Source: CAVSWT01 sp963777515 (GTDB lineage: Bacteria; Bacteroidota; Ignavibacteria; Ignavibacteriales; Ignavibacteriaceae). Taken from it: DNA of 64,000 nt. The notes below the pieces were generated by a model, which did not search any database, was not told where the DNA came from, and worked only from the letters and a program-made list of their open reading frames with translations. Positions within the stretch are counted from its first letter, which is position 1. Each line of letters opens with the position of its first letter. The stretch covers positions 372,001 through 436,000 of the forward strand of contig CAVZQU010000007.1 of the NCBI GenBank assembly GCA_963777515.1, given 5' to 3'. Shown in pieces: positions 44,892-52,964 of the stretch. The position numbers and the translations under genes were made by a program.

Positions 44892-45962
44892 TTACTTTGA
44901 TTTTTTTTCTTTCCCTGTTGATTTCTCTTTTTCTACCATTTCATCTTTCCCATTTTCTTTTTCAGCAGGTATGACCCCAAGCTTTGTTTTTACCTCTTTT
45001 GAGATCTTTTCATAAAGTGCATTATCCTCAACAAGTTTTTGCCTGAACTGTTCTCTACCCTGAAATCTATCTTCTTCAAAAGTAAACCATGCACCACTCT
45101 TTTTTACTACGTTGAAATTCACTGCCATATCAAGTAAATCACCAGTTTTACTAATTCCTTCATTGTAAAGAATATCAAATTCAACTTCTTTAAATGGGGG
45201 AGCAACCTTGCTTTTTACAATTTTTACTTTTGTTCTGTTTCCAATAATATCTGTACCGTCTTTTATAGCGGCTATTCTTCTAATGTCTAAACGGAGAGAA
45301 GCATAAAATTTTAATGCATTTCCGCCCGTTGTTGTTTCAGGGTTACCAAAAAATACTCCGATTTTACTTCTTAATTGATTTATAAATATTACTGAAGTCT
45401 TTGATTTTGAAATAGCGCCGGTAAGTTTTCTTAATGCTTGGGACATTAATCTTGCTTGAACAGCCATTGTTGCATCACCCATTTCTCCTTCAATCTCAGA
45501 ACGAGGAACAAGCGCAGCTACTGAATCTATAACTATAACATCCAAAGCATTGCTTCTTACTAAAGTGTCGGTAATTTCTAATGCCTGTTCGCCAAAGTCC
45601 GGCTGTGAAAGCAGAAGGTTTTTCGTATCAACACCAAGTCTCTTAGCATAATTAACATCAAGAGCATGCTCTGCATCGATGAAAGCTGCAAGTCCACCTG
45701 TTTTCTGTGCTTCGGCAATTATATGCAAACATAAAGTTGTTTTTCCGCTTGATTCAGGCCCATAAATTTCTGTTACTCTACCGCGTGGCACACCACCAAT
45801 TCCCAATGCATAATCGAGAGATAATGCACCGGTGGGAATTGATTCTACTTGATTAATTACGCCATCACCTAATTTCATTATAGAGCCTTTTCCATAAGTC
45901 TTTTCGATAGAGGCAATAGCATCTTCAATAATTTTCATTTTTTGTTCTTTATCAGAACTCAT
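44892..45962 (-). CDS. recA: recombinase RecA
   Basis: A 356-residue ATPase of homologous recombination and the SOS response. Walker A GPESSGKTT is at 68-76, with DVIVIDSVAALVPR (Walker B) and the FINQLRSKIGVFFGNPETTTGG loop L2. The C-terminus is a Lys/Glu-rich tail. Its ATG overlaps the thpR stop by 4 nt. No SOS box was identified. Confidence 0.97.
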   Translation of the reverse strand: MSSDKEQKMKIIEDAIASIEKTYGKGSIMKLGDGVINQVESIPTGALSLDYALGIGGVPRGRVTEIYGPESSGKTTLCLHIIAEAQKTGGLAAFIDAEHALDVNYAKRLGVDTKNLLLSQPDFGEQALEITDTLVRSNALDVIVIDSVAALVPRSEIEGEMGDATMAVQARLMSQALRKLTGAISKSKTSVIFINQLRSKIGVFFGNPETTTGGNALKFYASLRLDIRRIAAIKDGTDIIGNRTKVKIVKSKVAPPFKEVEFDILYNEGISKTGDLLDMAVNFNVVKKSGAWFTFEEDRFQGREQFRQKLVEDNALYEKISKEVKTKLGVIPAEKENGKDEMVEKEKSTGKEKKSK

Positions 45963-46522
45963 TTTTCCTCCAAATCTTTTAATTTATAATTTATAATTTC
46001 CGTATATCTTGAAGTATCAGAAAGTAATTCGCTTTTGAATAGAGTGATTTCATTTGAATAAAATTTTAAGTAAGGCAAATTAAAGTTTTCAAAACTATTA
46101 ATGAAATTTTTATCAATTTTATTTTTTACTCTTAATAACGTTAAATGAGGCTTGAACCTTCTTTTCTCTTTTTTAATTCCAAAGGTTTCAAGCTTAGTTT
46201 CAATTTTTTCTACTAATCTAATTAACTCATTATTATTTGAAAGCCCCAACCATAAAATTTTAGGATGGCTATCTCTAAAGAAAAAACCAAAATTTGTTAA
46301 ATTTAATTCTATGGAATTATAATCATTTATGAATGAAAGCGAATCAGAAATTTCATCAACTAATTCTTCTTTAACATTTCCAATGAATTTTAATGTTAAA
46401 TGGAGCTTTTCTTTTTTCTCCCATTTCATATTTTGATTATTCTCAGATGCCTCATTTCTATATTCAATTATTTTATTAACAATTTCTTCCGGAAATTTTA
46501 AGGCAACGAACAATCTAATCAT
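45959..46522 (-). CDS. thpR: RNA 2',3'-cyclic phosphodiesterase (2H family)
   Basis: A 187-residue protein with both 2H motifs: HLTL (His41-Thr43) and HLTL (His126-Thr128). ThpR opens 2',3'-cyclic phosphates or ligates tRNA halves in vitro. It overlaps cinA by 8 nt and recA by 4 nt, so it is tightly coupled in the cinA-thpR-recA unit. Confidence 0.88.
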   Translation of the reverse strand: MIRLFVALKFPEEIVNKIIEYRNEASENNQNMKWEKKEKLHLTLKFIGNVKEELVDEISDSLSFINDYNSIELNLTNFGFFFRDSHPKILWLGLSNNNELIRLVEKIETKLETFGIKKEKRRFKPHLTLLRVKNKIDKNFINSFENFNLPYLKFYSNEITLFKSELLSDTSRYTEIINYKLKDLEEK

Positions 46523-47771
46523 TGTAAGGAATCCCTAATAGATATCGTCGTAAAGTATCTAATGCAGCTTGAGCCGCTCTTTGCTTATTCATAATTCTAT
46601 CATCACCAAACATGAATTTTTTTGCAGTGCATACTTTTTCGTCGCATAAACCAATATAAACTAAACCTATTGGTTTGCCTGGAGTAGCTCCGGTTGGGCC
46701 CATTATTCCTGTCAAAGATATACCTAAGTCAGCACCACTAATAGCTTTTACTCCTTCAGCCATTTGCCTTGCTACTTCAATACTGACGGCTCCTTTTTCA
46801 GCAATCACATCTTCATTAACTCTTAGTATTTCAACCTTTGCAGCATTACTGTATGATACAATTCCTCTTTCAAAATAATCGCTGCTTCCGGATATATTTG
46901 TTAGTAAATGAGAAACATAGCCACCGGTACAAGATTCGGCTAAAGCAACTTTGAATCCTCTTTCTTTTAATAGTCTGCCGACTGTTTTCTCTAATTCTTC
47001 TTCACCGGTCGCATAAATATACCGGCCTGCTTTGCTTCGAATCTTTTGTTCAATTTCACTTAATTTATTTTTTGCTTCATCTTCATTTTCTCCCTCAACG
47101 GTAAATCGAAGCTTGACACCAAACAGGCTCGGAAGAAAAGCAAGCTTGGCTCCTTGCAATAACTCGTTTAAATCCCCCAATCTTTCATAAAGCGTTGATT
47201 CAGGAATCCCTGTTGTCTGTAATACTTTTCTTAATTTTATTATCGGAAGATTTTTGTTCTTTTCACTTAACCTTGGAACGATAAATTCATTCATCATTTC
47301 TTTCATTTCATAAGGGACTCCCGGCATGACTATGAAATACTTATTGTCCTTCTCAATCCAAATGCCTGGTGCGGTCCCAAGGCTATTGCGAATTGGCGTT
47401 GCTATTTTAGGAACAAGAGCTTGTCCTTCATTTACTTTCGTCAATTCTCTCCCTCGCTTTTCAAACATTTTTTTTATGTCTTCAAGAACCTCTTTACTTT
47501 GAATTAATTCCGTATTAAAAAACTTTACTACACATTGTCTTGTAACATCGTCGTGTGTTGGACCTAAACCACCTGTAATCAAAATAACATCATTTTCTTT
47601 CCAACATCTATCGAATTCAGATAGGATTTCATTTTCTTCATCACCGACAACAGATGTACTCTTAACATCTACCTGAATTTTGATTAAAGCTTCCCCAATA
47701 AAAGCAGCATTGGTATTTAATGTCTGTCCGATTAAAATTTCATCCCCAATTGTAATTACATGAGCTTTCAT
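46515..47771 (-). CDS. cinA: CinA-family protein (nicotinamide-nucleotide amidase)
   Basis: A 418-residue protein. The N-terminal MoaB/molybdopterin-binding-like domain (ITIGDEILIGQTLNTN, LITGGLGPTHDDVT) is followed by a C-terminal PncC-type NMN amidase domain (ALAESCTGGYVSHLLTNISG...YSNAAKV). It recycles NMN. It precedes recA with one gene between, a common conserved pairing. Confidence 0.93.
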   Translation of the reverse strand: MKAHVITIGDEILIGQTLNTNAAFIGEALIKIQVDVKSTSVVGDEENEILSEFDRCWKENDVILITGGLGPTHDDVTRQCVVKFFNTELIQSKEVLEDIKKMFEKRGRELTKVNEGQALVPKIATPIRNSLGTAPGIWIEKDNKYFIVMPGVPYEMKEMMNEFIVPRLSEKNKNLPIIKLRKVLQTTGIPESTLYERLGDLNELLQGAKLAFLPSLFGVKLRFTVEGENEDEAKNKLSEIEQKIRSKAGRYIYATGEEELEKTVGRLLKERGFKVALAESCTGGYVSHLLTNISGSSDYFERGIVSYSNAAKVEILRVNEDVIAEKGAVSIEVARQMAEGVKAISGADLGISLTGIMGPTGATPGKPIGLVYIGLCDEKVCTAKKFMFGDDRIMNKQRAAQAALDTLRRYLLGIPYND

Positions 47772-47788
47772 TTTCTCTTTCTAAATAA

Positions 47789-48250
47789 TTATAAAAAATT
47801 ATAATAAATTTGTACTATTATATGAACAATGAATAAACTATAAAACCCGGCAGCAACATCGTCCATCATTATACCAAGCCCACCTTTTAATTCCTCTAAT
47901 TTACCAGCAGGATACGGTTTTATTATATCCAGCACTCTCCAAATTAAAAAGGCGACTAGTGAGATTACAAATCCTTTTGGTAAATATAAAAGTGATATCC
48001 ACATGCCGACAACTTCATCAATTGTGCATTCGGCTGGATCTTTCCCAAATTTAATTTCAAATTTATTTGCGATATAAATACCATAAAAAGTAAAAAGAAT
48101 AATGGCGGGAATCAATATTATAGGTTTTTCAAATCCAGGTATCCAATAAATAATTAAAGCTGCTAGGCTTCCGAAAGTACCGGATGCAAATGGAATATAT
48201 CCGGTATAGAAACCTGAGCCAAGTAAGTTTTCAATAAAATTAATCTTCAC
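47789..48250 (-). CDS. pgpA: phosphatidylglycerophosphatase A
   Basis: A 153-residue membrane protein that dephosphorylates PGP to phosphatidylglycerol. It has the PgpA motifs GTFGSLAAL and AECTIDEVVGMW and a C-terminal GGLGIMMDDVAAG. It overlaps pgsA by 11 nt, so successive steps of the pathway are coupled. Confidence 0.9.
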   Translation of the reverse strand: MKINFIENLLGSGFYTGYIPFASGTFGSLAALIIYWIPGFEKPIILIPAIILFTFYGIYIANKFEIKFGKDPAECTIDEVVGMWISLLYLPKGFVISLVAFLIWRVLDIIKPYPAGKLEELKGGLGIMMDDVAAGFYSLFIVHIIVQIYYNFL

Positions 48251-48836
48251 GGCTAAATAACCTCTTAATCAATTTCCTGTTATTATATAAATACGTAATC
48301 CCGGAATGAAAAGTAATTATTGTAATAAAGAGCATTGTAAAAAAGATAAAAGTACTATTTAACAAAATTGCAAAAATATTTTCGTGTCCATTATAAACTT
48401 GAGGAGTTCTACTTCCAACAAAAACTATAAGAAGATAATAAAGAAAAGTCATTTGAATGAAAGTTTTCCATTTAGCATAATAGCTAGTAGGAAAAGAAAA
48501 ATCTTTGTAATCAGCATAAGCCCGGAGGCCTGTAACAATAAAATCTCGAAGCAAAATAATTATCACCATCCATAGATCAATAACTCCAATAAAAACAAAT
48601 CCGAGAAAAGCAGCAGATGTTAAAATTTTATCTGCCAAAGGGTCCCAAAATTTTCCCCAGTTAGTTATGTAGTTAAATTTCCTTGCCAGCCAGCCATCAT
48701 ACCAATCAGTTAATGCAGCTATAATAAAAATTCCCAATGATATTTGCTTAAATAATGGGTCGTCAGATAGAAAGAAAAAAAGGAATACCGGAGTAAGAAT
48801 TATTCGCAGTACCGTAAGTTGATTTGGTAAAACCAT
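48240..48836 (-). CDS. pgsA: CDP-diacylglycerol-glycerol-3-phosphate 3-phosphatidyltransferase
   Basis: A 198-residue membrane protein with the CDP-alcohol phosphatidyltransferase signature DWYDGWLARKFN...GKFWDPLADK. It starts PNQLTVLRIILTP, as PgsA does. It makes phosphatidylglycerol phosphate. An 18-nt gap separates it from the DUF971 gene upstream. Confidence 0.92.
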   Translation of the reverse strand: MVLPNQLTVLRIILTPVFLFFFLSDDPLFKQISLGIFIIAALTDWYDGWLARKFNYITNWGKFWDPLADKILTSAAFLGFVFIGVIDLWMVIIILLRDFIVTGLRAYADYKDFSFPTSYYAKWKTFIQMTFLYYLLIVFVGSRTPQVYNGHENIFAILLNSTFIFFTMLFITIITFHSGITYLYNNRKLIKRLFSRED

Positions 48837-48853
48837 TTTTTAATATAGAGTAA

Positions 48854-49147
48854 TTAATTTTGTGCAAGCTGTTTGAGATATGTATATTCATAAATACCTG
48901 TATTGTGCCCATCTTTCCATACCACGGAAACGGCATAACTTCCTACTTGCCTAATGTTTTCAATTTTTTTCTGATTCTCATTAAGAATAGGTATATAGCT
49001 TAAACTTTGCTTTTCCCTTTGGGTAACGCAGGTTGCACATGGACAATTTTCCCTAAGCTTTTTTAGGCTTATTCTTGAATCAGTTCCATCGTTCCATTTT
49101 AAATACAAATCTTTTTTATTATCAACTTTAATTAAAACCGGGTACAT
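48854..49147 (-). CDS. DUF971 domain protein (GBBH-like N-terminal domain)
   Basis: A 97-residue protein with the DUF971 pattern: LYLKWNDGT, LRENCPCATC, then YAVSVVWKDGHNTGIYEYTYL. The Cys-x-Cys-x2-Cys and His form a likely zinc site, as in the N-terminal domain of gamma-butyrobetaine hydroxylase and in stand-alone proteins linked to FeS metabolism. It directly abuts purC. The function is unknown. Confidence 0.83.
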   Translation of the reverse strand: MYPVLIKVDNKKDLYLKWNDGTDSRISLKKLRENCPCATCVTQREKQSLSYIPILNENQKKIENIRQVGSYAVSVVWKDGHNTGIYEYTYLKQLAQN

Positions 49148-50044
49148 TTAATCCAATATTTCTCCGCTTAATTTATAAAGTGCATCAAGATATTTCTCAC
49201 TTGTCTTTTGTATAATTTCTTCGGGAAGCTTTGGAGGAGGCGGTTGTTTATTGAAATTAATTGATAATAAATAATCGCGAACAAACTGCTTATCATAACT
49301 TTCCTGTGCTCTGCCCTTTTCATATTTATCCTTTGGCCAGAAGCGGGAAGAATCCGGTGTAAGTAATTCATCAACAAGAATAACTTTTCCTTCATAAATA
49401 CCAAATTCCATTTTTGTATCGGCGATAATTATTCCCTTTGTTAAAGCAAATTCAGATGCAGCTTTATAAATATTTAATGCTGATTCTTTAATTTTTTTAA
49501 GCACATCTTTACTTGCCACATTTTCTGCTTCTTCTATTGAAATGTTCTCGTCATGAGTTCCAATTTCAGCCTTTGTAGATGGTGTAAAAATTGGTTCCGG
49601 TAACTTTTCTGATTCTTCTAATCCGGATGGCAAATTTATTCCGGAAATCTTTCCTGTTGCTTTATAATCATTCCACCCAGAGCCTGAAATATAACCGCGT
49701 GCAATGCTTTCAATTGGTATTACTTCTGCTTTTTTAACGAGCATCGAGCGGTCTTTTAATTCTTCAGCATAAATTTTACATTCAGATGGGAATTCATTAA
49801 CATTGGTAGCGATAATATGATTCGGAATAATGTCTTTTGCAAAATTAAACCAAAACTCAGAAATTTTTGTAAGAACCATTCCTTTATAAGGAATTCCTTG
49901 CGACATAATTACATCAAAAGCAGAAAGTCGATCTGTAGAAACAATTAGAAAATATTCTCCCAAGTCATAAATATCCCTAACTTTTCCTTTTTTAACTAGT
50001 TTTAAATTTGGGAAATCGGTCTGTAAAATAATTTTGGGATGCAT
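49148..50044 (-). CDS. purC: SAICAR synthase
   Basis: The start is taken at ATG 50044 (MHPKIILQTDFPNLKLVKKG), since the extra 18 residues of the longer frame are not family-like. It has 298 residues with GKVRDIYDLG, STDRLSAFDVIM, the signature IPIESIARGYISGSGW and LVDELLTPDSSRFW. It catalyses the ATP-dependent coupling of aspartate to CAIR in purine synthesis. No purine riboswitch was found in the upstream gap. Confidence 0.95.
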   Translation of the reverse strand: MHPKIILQTDFPNLKLVKKGKVRDIYDLGEYFLIVSTDRLSAFDVIMSQGIPYKGMVLTKISEFWFNFAKDIIPNHIIATNVNEFPSECKIYAEELKDRSMLVKKAEVIPIESIARGYISGSGWNDYKATGKISGINLPSGLEESEKLPEPIFTPSTKAEIGTHDENISIEEAENVASKDVLKKIKESALNIYKAASEFALTKGIIIADTKMEFGIYEGKVILVDELLTPDSSRFWPKDKYEKGRAQESYDKQFVRDYLLSINFNKQPPPPKLPEEIIQKTSEKYLDALYKLSGEILD

Positions 50045-50290
50045 AAAATAATCTCGAAGTTTATTGACAAATATAAAAACGTAACGTTGATTTAACAAAA
50101 AATATATAAATATTTCTGTTTTCTACTGCATCAAGTGTAAGCAGAAATGAAAATAGTATTTATTAAAATTCTCAATACTGCAAAATGAATCATTAAAAAC
50201 AATATTAAATACATATAAAAAATAAAATTTTAATGTGGTATATATATTGTTTGAAAGAAATGAACGTAAAATTACTCTTTTGGAGGTATT

Positions 50291-50419
50291 ATGCTGTTAT
50301 TGAAATTAAAGCACTGGATTCAGGATTACAAAATGATTGCTTTTATGATATTCATTTTTTTTGGATGGATTATCCTGTACACATTATATATGTTTTTGAT
50401 TCTTCTATTTAACCTATAG
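50291..50419 (+). CDS. 42-residue single-helix membrane microprotein
   Basis: ATG 50291 is preceded by TGGAGGTATT, a strong ribosome binding site at good spacing. The product begins MLLLKLKHWIQDYK, followed by a hydrophobic helix of about 25 residues (IAFMIFIFFGWIILYTLYMF), ending at TAG 50417-50419. It has the layout of a small inner membrane protein. It is too short to recognise. It faces another small ORF (50442-50612) convergently. Confidence 0.5.
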   Translation: MLLLKLKHWIQDYKMIAFMIFIFFGWIILYTLYMFLILLFNL

Positions 50420-50441
50420 TAAAAGATTAAATAAAATTTTG

Positions 50442-50612
50442 TTATAATAATTTAATAACAATAGCAGACAGAATAATAACGGCAATAATCAAGGTTGTTA
50501 AAGAAGAACTTGCCTTTATTCTTCCATTTTCAATAAATTCCTTTTGTAAACAATCATCATAAGTTAGACAACTAATACAAGTGTTAAAGTCTTTGCAGTC
50601 ACAATTGGTCAT
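50442..50612 (-). CDS. 56-residue cysteine-rich tail-anchored protein
   Basis: ATG 50612 is preceded by GAGGGG at good spacing. The N-terminal half has five Cys (4, 6, 12, 15, 21: CDCKDFNTCISCLTYDDC). The C-terminal half is one hydrophobic helix (LTTLIIAVIILSAIVIKLL), with the stop at 50442-50444. The pattern suggests a metal-binding head anchored in the membrane. No family was recognised. It is a distinct ORF in a region otherwise lacking annotation. Confidence 0.55.
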   Translation of the reverse strand: MTNCDCKDFNTCISCLTYDDCLQKEFIENGRIKASSSLTTLIIAVIILSAIVIKLL

Positions 50613-50793
50613 TTACTTACCCCTCGACAAATAATAAGTAATTTTGAATTTAAATTATTGTAAAATAATTTAACATTCAAGAATTTTAAGTAATTTTTAT
50701 TGAAAATTAAGAAATGATTTAACTCACAACCATCGTTTCCTCAGGTATTCCCTGATTGTTGAAAATACGTCTTCAAAATAACTTTTTAGCACT

Positions 50794-51051
50794 ATGGATA
50801 GAATTTTAATTGCACTTTGGATTTTAGCTCACTGCGTTCTGCTTTATCTTTCCGGATATGCAGAAAAAATGCTTGTGAATGCAAAGAAACTTCCTTATTC
50901 AAATTGGAGTGAATTAACTCAATACACTGATAAGTTTTTCCCATTCTCCACTACAAACCTCCTGCATTACGATATAACAGAGTTTTTTGTTTATGTAGTC
51001 GGCGGATTAATTATTTACCGTATAATCAGGAAATTTTATCAAGTAACTTAA
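50794..51051 (+). CDS. 85-residue membrane protein of unknown function
   Basis: Two hydrophobic helices (about 4-22 and 64-79, YVVGGLIIYRII) flank a hydrophilic middle. No good Shine-Dalgarno sequence is visible. It converges with the repeat protein gene (7-nt gap). The function is unknown. Confidence 0.5.
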   Translation: MDRILIALWILAHCVLLYLSGYAEKMLVNAKKLPYSNWSELTQYTDKFFPFSTTNLLHYDITEFFVYVVGGLIIYRIIRKFYQVT

Positions 51052-51058
51052 TTATAGT

Positions 51059-52642
51059 TCACTTTAAGTAAATCATCTTCTTTGTTTGAATAAAAACTTT
51101 CCCCGAATTTTTATTTCCATTTGGTATTTTAGCCTCTGGGCTACTTACTTTGAGTTGGTAGAAATAAATACCTGATGCTAAGTTACTTTGATCTGCCGCT
51201 GGATTAAATTCTATTTTATATTTGCCAGCAATCCTGTATTCATTAACCAATGTAGTGACTTCTCTACCTAATACATCAAAAATCTTTAGTGTCTGAACAC
51301 CACTTATTGGTGATTCCCAAGTAATTATTGTAGATGGATTAAATGGATTTGGATAATTGTTAAATAATTTAAAATTATTTATAACAGCATGATTTTTATC
51401 AACTGAAGTCAAAGTACTGTACTCATATACATTCTTATAATTATTTACCCAAATGGTATCCTCCCATGTTACATAATAATTGTCTATTAGGTTACTATTT
51501 TTATCATAATCATTATATGTTTTTGCAAAGTCCATCCAGTTTGCACCATCCCATGTTTGATCAACTTGATAAGATAATAATGAATTACTATATGTATATA
51601 ATGACTTTGCATTATTATCCCAGCCTGAACCATTCCAAAACTTTGTCTGCTGTTCTGTTAAGTTGTTATTGTCATCATATGTGTAACTATAATACTGATT
51701 ATTCACCCAGTTATTATTCCACGTTTGATAAGTTTTATCAGTTAGGTTATTATTTCCATCATAAGTATTTATATACTTTGAAATATTTACCCAATTAGAA
51801 TTATCCCACGTCTGTTCGATACTCAAAGTTTGATTTCCGTAAGAGTCATATTCATAATTAAAATTTGAAATATTTACCCAATTAGTATCAGTATCACTCC
51901 ATTCCTGGTTTGTTAAATTGGTCAAATTATTATTTGTGTAAGTATAGGTTGATAAAAGATTATTAACCCAATGGTCTAAATTCCAGATCTGAAAGCGTTC
52001 TTCAAGAAGATTATTGTTTTCATCATAGATATATAAAAATTCTCCGCTAGCTACCCAATCAAAACCGTTCCAAATTTCCCAAAGTGCTTCTGATTGATTA
52101 TTATTATCATCATATATATAACTATACTTTTTATCATCAGTCCATCCATTTCCACTCCAAACTTGAACTAATTCACTACGTAAATTATTATTAACATCAT
52201 AAGTATAAATATGTTTGGAATCTTCTTCCCAGTTTGTACCATCCCAGATCTGATTAATAGCCTCGACAAGTAATTTTTTGTTGTTATGATCATAAATTGA
52301 TTTTGTTAGATCAATCCAACTTGTATCTTTCCAAGTTTGGTAAATTTCTGTCACTAACAAATATACATCACTTAATTGAGTTATCTGTTTAGTAATTTTA
52401 AAGAGCTTATTTTTTAGCTTAAATTTTTCTTTATACAATGGATAATCAGAAAAATCGTATTCTAAATTATGAAATAAAAATGATTTTAGTTGTATTCTTG
52501 CTTTCCCGCTCAATTGAGACCTATTTAACTCTTTTATTGATTCATTAATGGATAAATAATTTATATTTGACTTATTTGTTTGAGAAAAAGTTGAAATTGC
52601 AGTTAGTACAGCTGCTAAAATTATGGTACATATTATCTTCAT
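51059..52642 (-). CDS. T9SS-secreted protein with YD/RHS-like repeats
   Basis: A 527-residue protein: signal peptide (about 1-20), an N-terminal region, then about ten tandem 29-residue repeats (residues about 109-400). Each repeat has the form W-x(7)-Y-x-Y-D-x-N-N-N-L...W-x-G-x-x. A T9SS sorting domain follows (FNNYPNPFNPSTIITW, VLGREVTTLVNEYRIAGKY), ending IQTKKMIYLK. It is probably a surface or released protein; the repeats look like a beta-structured YD-repeat-type array. The function is unknown. Confidence 0.8.
   Translation of the reverse strand: MKIICTIILAAVLTAISTFSQTNKSNINYLSINESIKELNRSQLSGKARIQLKSFLFHNLEYDFSDYPLYKEKFKLKNKLFKITKQITQLSDVYLLVTEIYQTWKDTSWIDLTKSIYDHNNKKLLVEAINQIWDGTNWEEDSKHIYTYDVNNNLRSELVQVWSGNGWTDDKKYSYIYDDNNNQSEALWEIWNGFDWVASGEFLYIYDENNNLLEERFQIWNLDHWVNNLLSTYTYTNNNLTNLTNQEWSDTDTNWVNISNFNYEYDSYGNQTLSIEQTWDNSNWVNISKYINTYDGNNNLTDKTYQTWNNNWVNNQYYSYTYDDNNNLTEQQTKFWNGSGWDNNAKSLYTYSNSLLSYQVDQTWDGANWMDFAKTYNDYDKNSNLIDNYYVTWEDTIWVNNYKNVYEYSTLTSVDKNHAVINNFKLFNNYPNPFNPSTIITWESPISGVQTLKIFDVLGREVTTLVNEYRIAGKYKIEFNPAADQSNLASGIYFYQLKVSSPEAKIPNGNKNSGKVFIQTKKMIYLK
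51442..52318 (-). repeat. about ten tandem 29-codon repeats within the T9SS-secreted protein gene
   Basis: Protein-level tandem repeats with conserved Trp at both ends and a YxYDxNNNL core. The period is about 87 nt with small variations. The nucleotide copies are diverged, with frequent AATTATTA-type motifs from the Asn-rich core. Confidence 0.75.
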
Positions 52643-52784
52643 CTTATTCCTTTTTCAATTAAAATATAGGTTTATTAAAAAATTATGGTTTAAATAATTT
52701 TTATTTCTATATAGAATGTCTCATAGGCTAATTTAATAAAAGAATAAAATAAATACTTTGCCGCATGTTATATTGGAATGTCAT

Positions 52785-52816
52785 AAAACAAAAATCCCGC
52801 CTCGGTAAGCGGGATT
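52785..52816 (-). terminator. intrinsic terminator after tRNA-Phe
   Basis: On the minus strand AATCCCGC and GCGGGATT form an 8-bp stem with an 8-nt loop, followed by TTTGTTTT. It lies just downstream of the tRNA. Confidence 0.88.
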
Positions 52817-52822
52817 GTAATG

Positions 52823-52895
52823 TGGGCAGAGAGGGAATTGAACCCCCGACACAAGGATTTTCAGTCCTTTGCTCTACCGACTGAGCTATCTGCCC
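52823..52895 (-). tRNA. tRNA-Phe (GAA)
   Basis: A 73-nt cloverleaf on the minus strand: acceptor GGGCAGA/TCTGCCC, D-arm with GCTCAGTCGGTAGAGC, anticodon stem AAGGA/TCCTT with loop CTGAAAA (anticodon GAA at 52862-52860), and T-arm GGTTCAATTCC. CCA is not encoded, in contrast to tRNA-Met in this window. Confidence 0.95.
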
Positions 52896-52964
52896 TTCAA
52901 AATTTTAGAGTCCAAAAATAAATATATTTCTTAATAACTCAAAAAATTTCACCCTATAATTTTA

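Noticed and set aside
51466..51798. Plus-strand ORF opposite the repeat protein
   Set aside because: It is the antisense shadow of the Asn/Tyr-rich repeats and has no family features.
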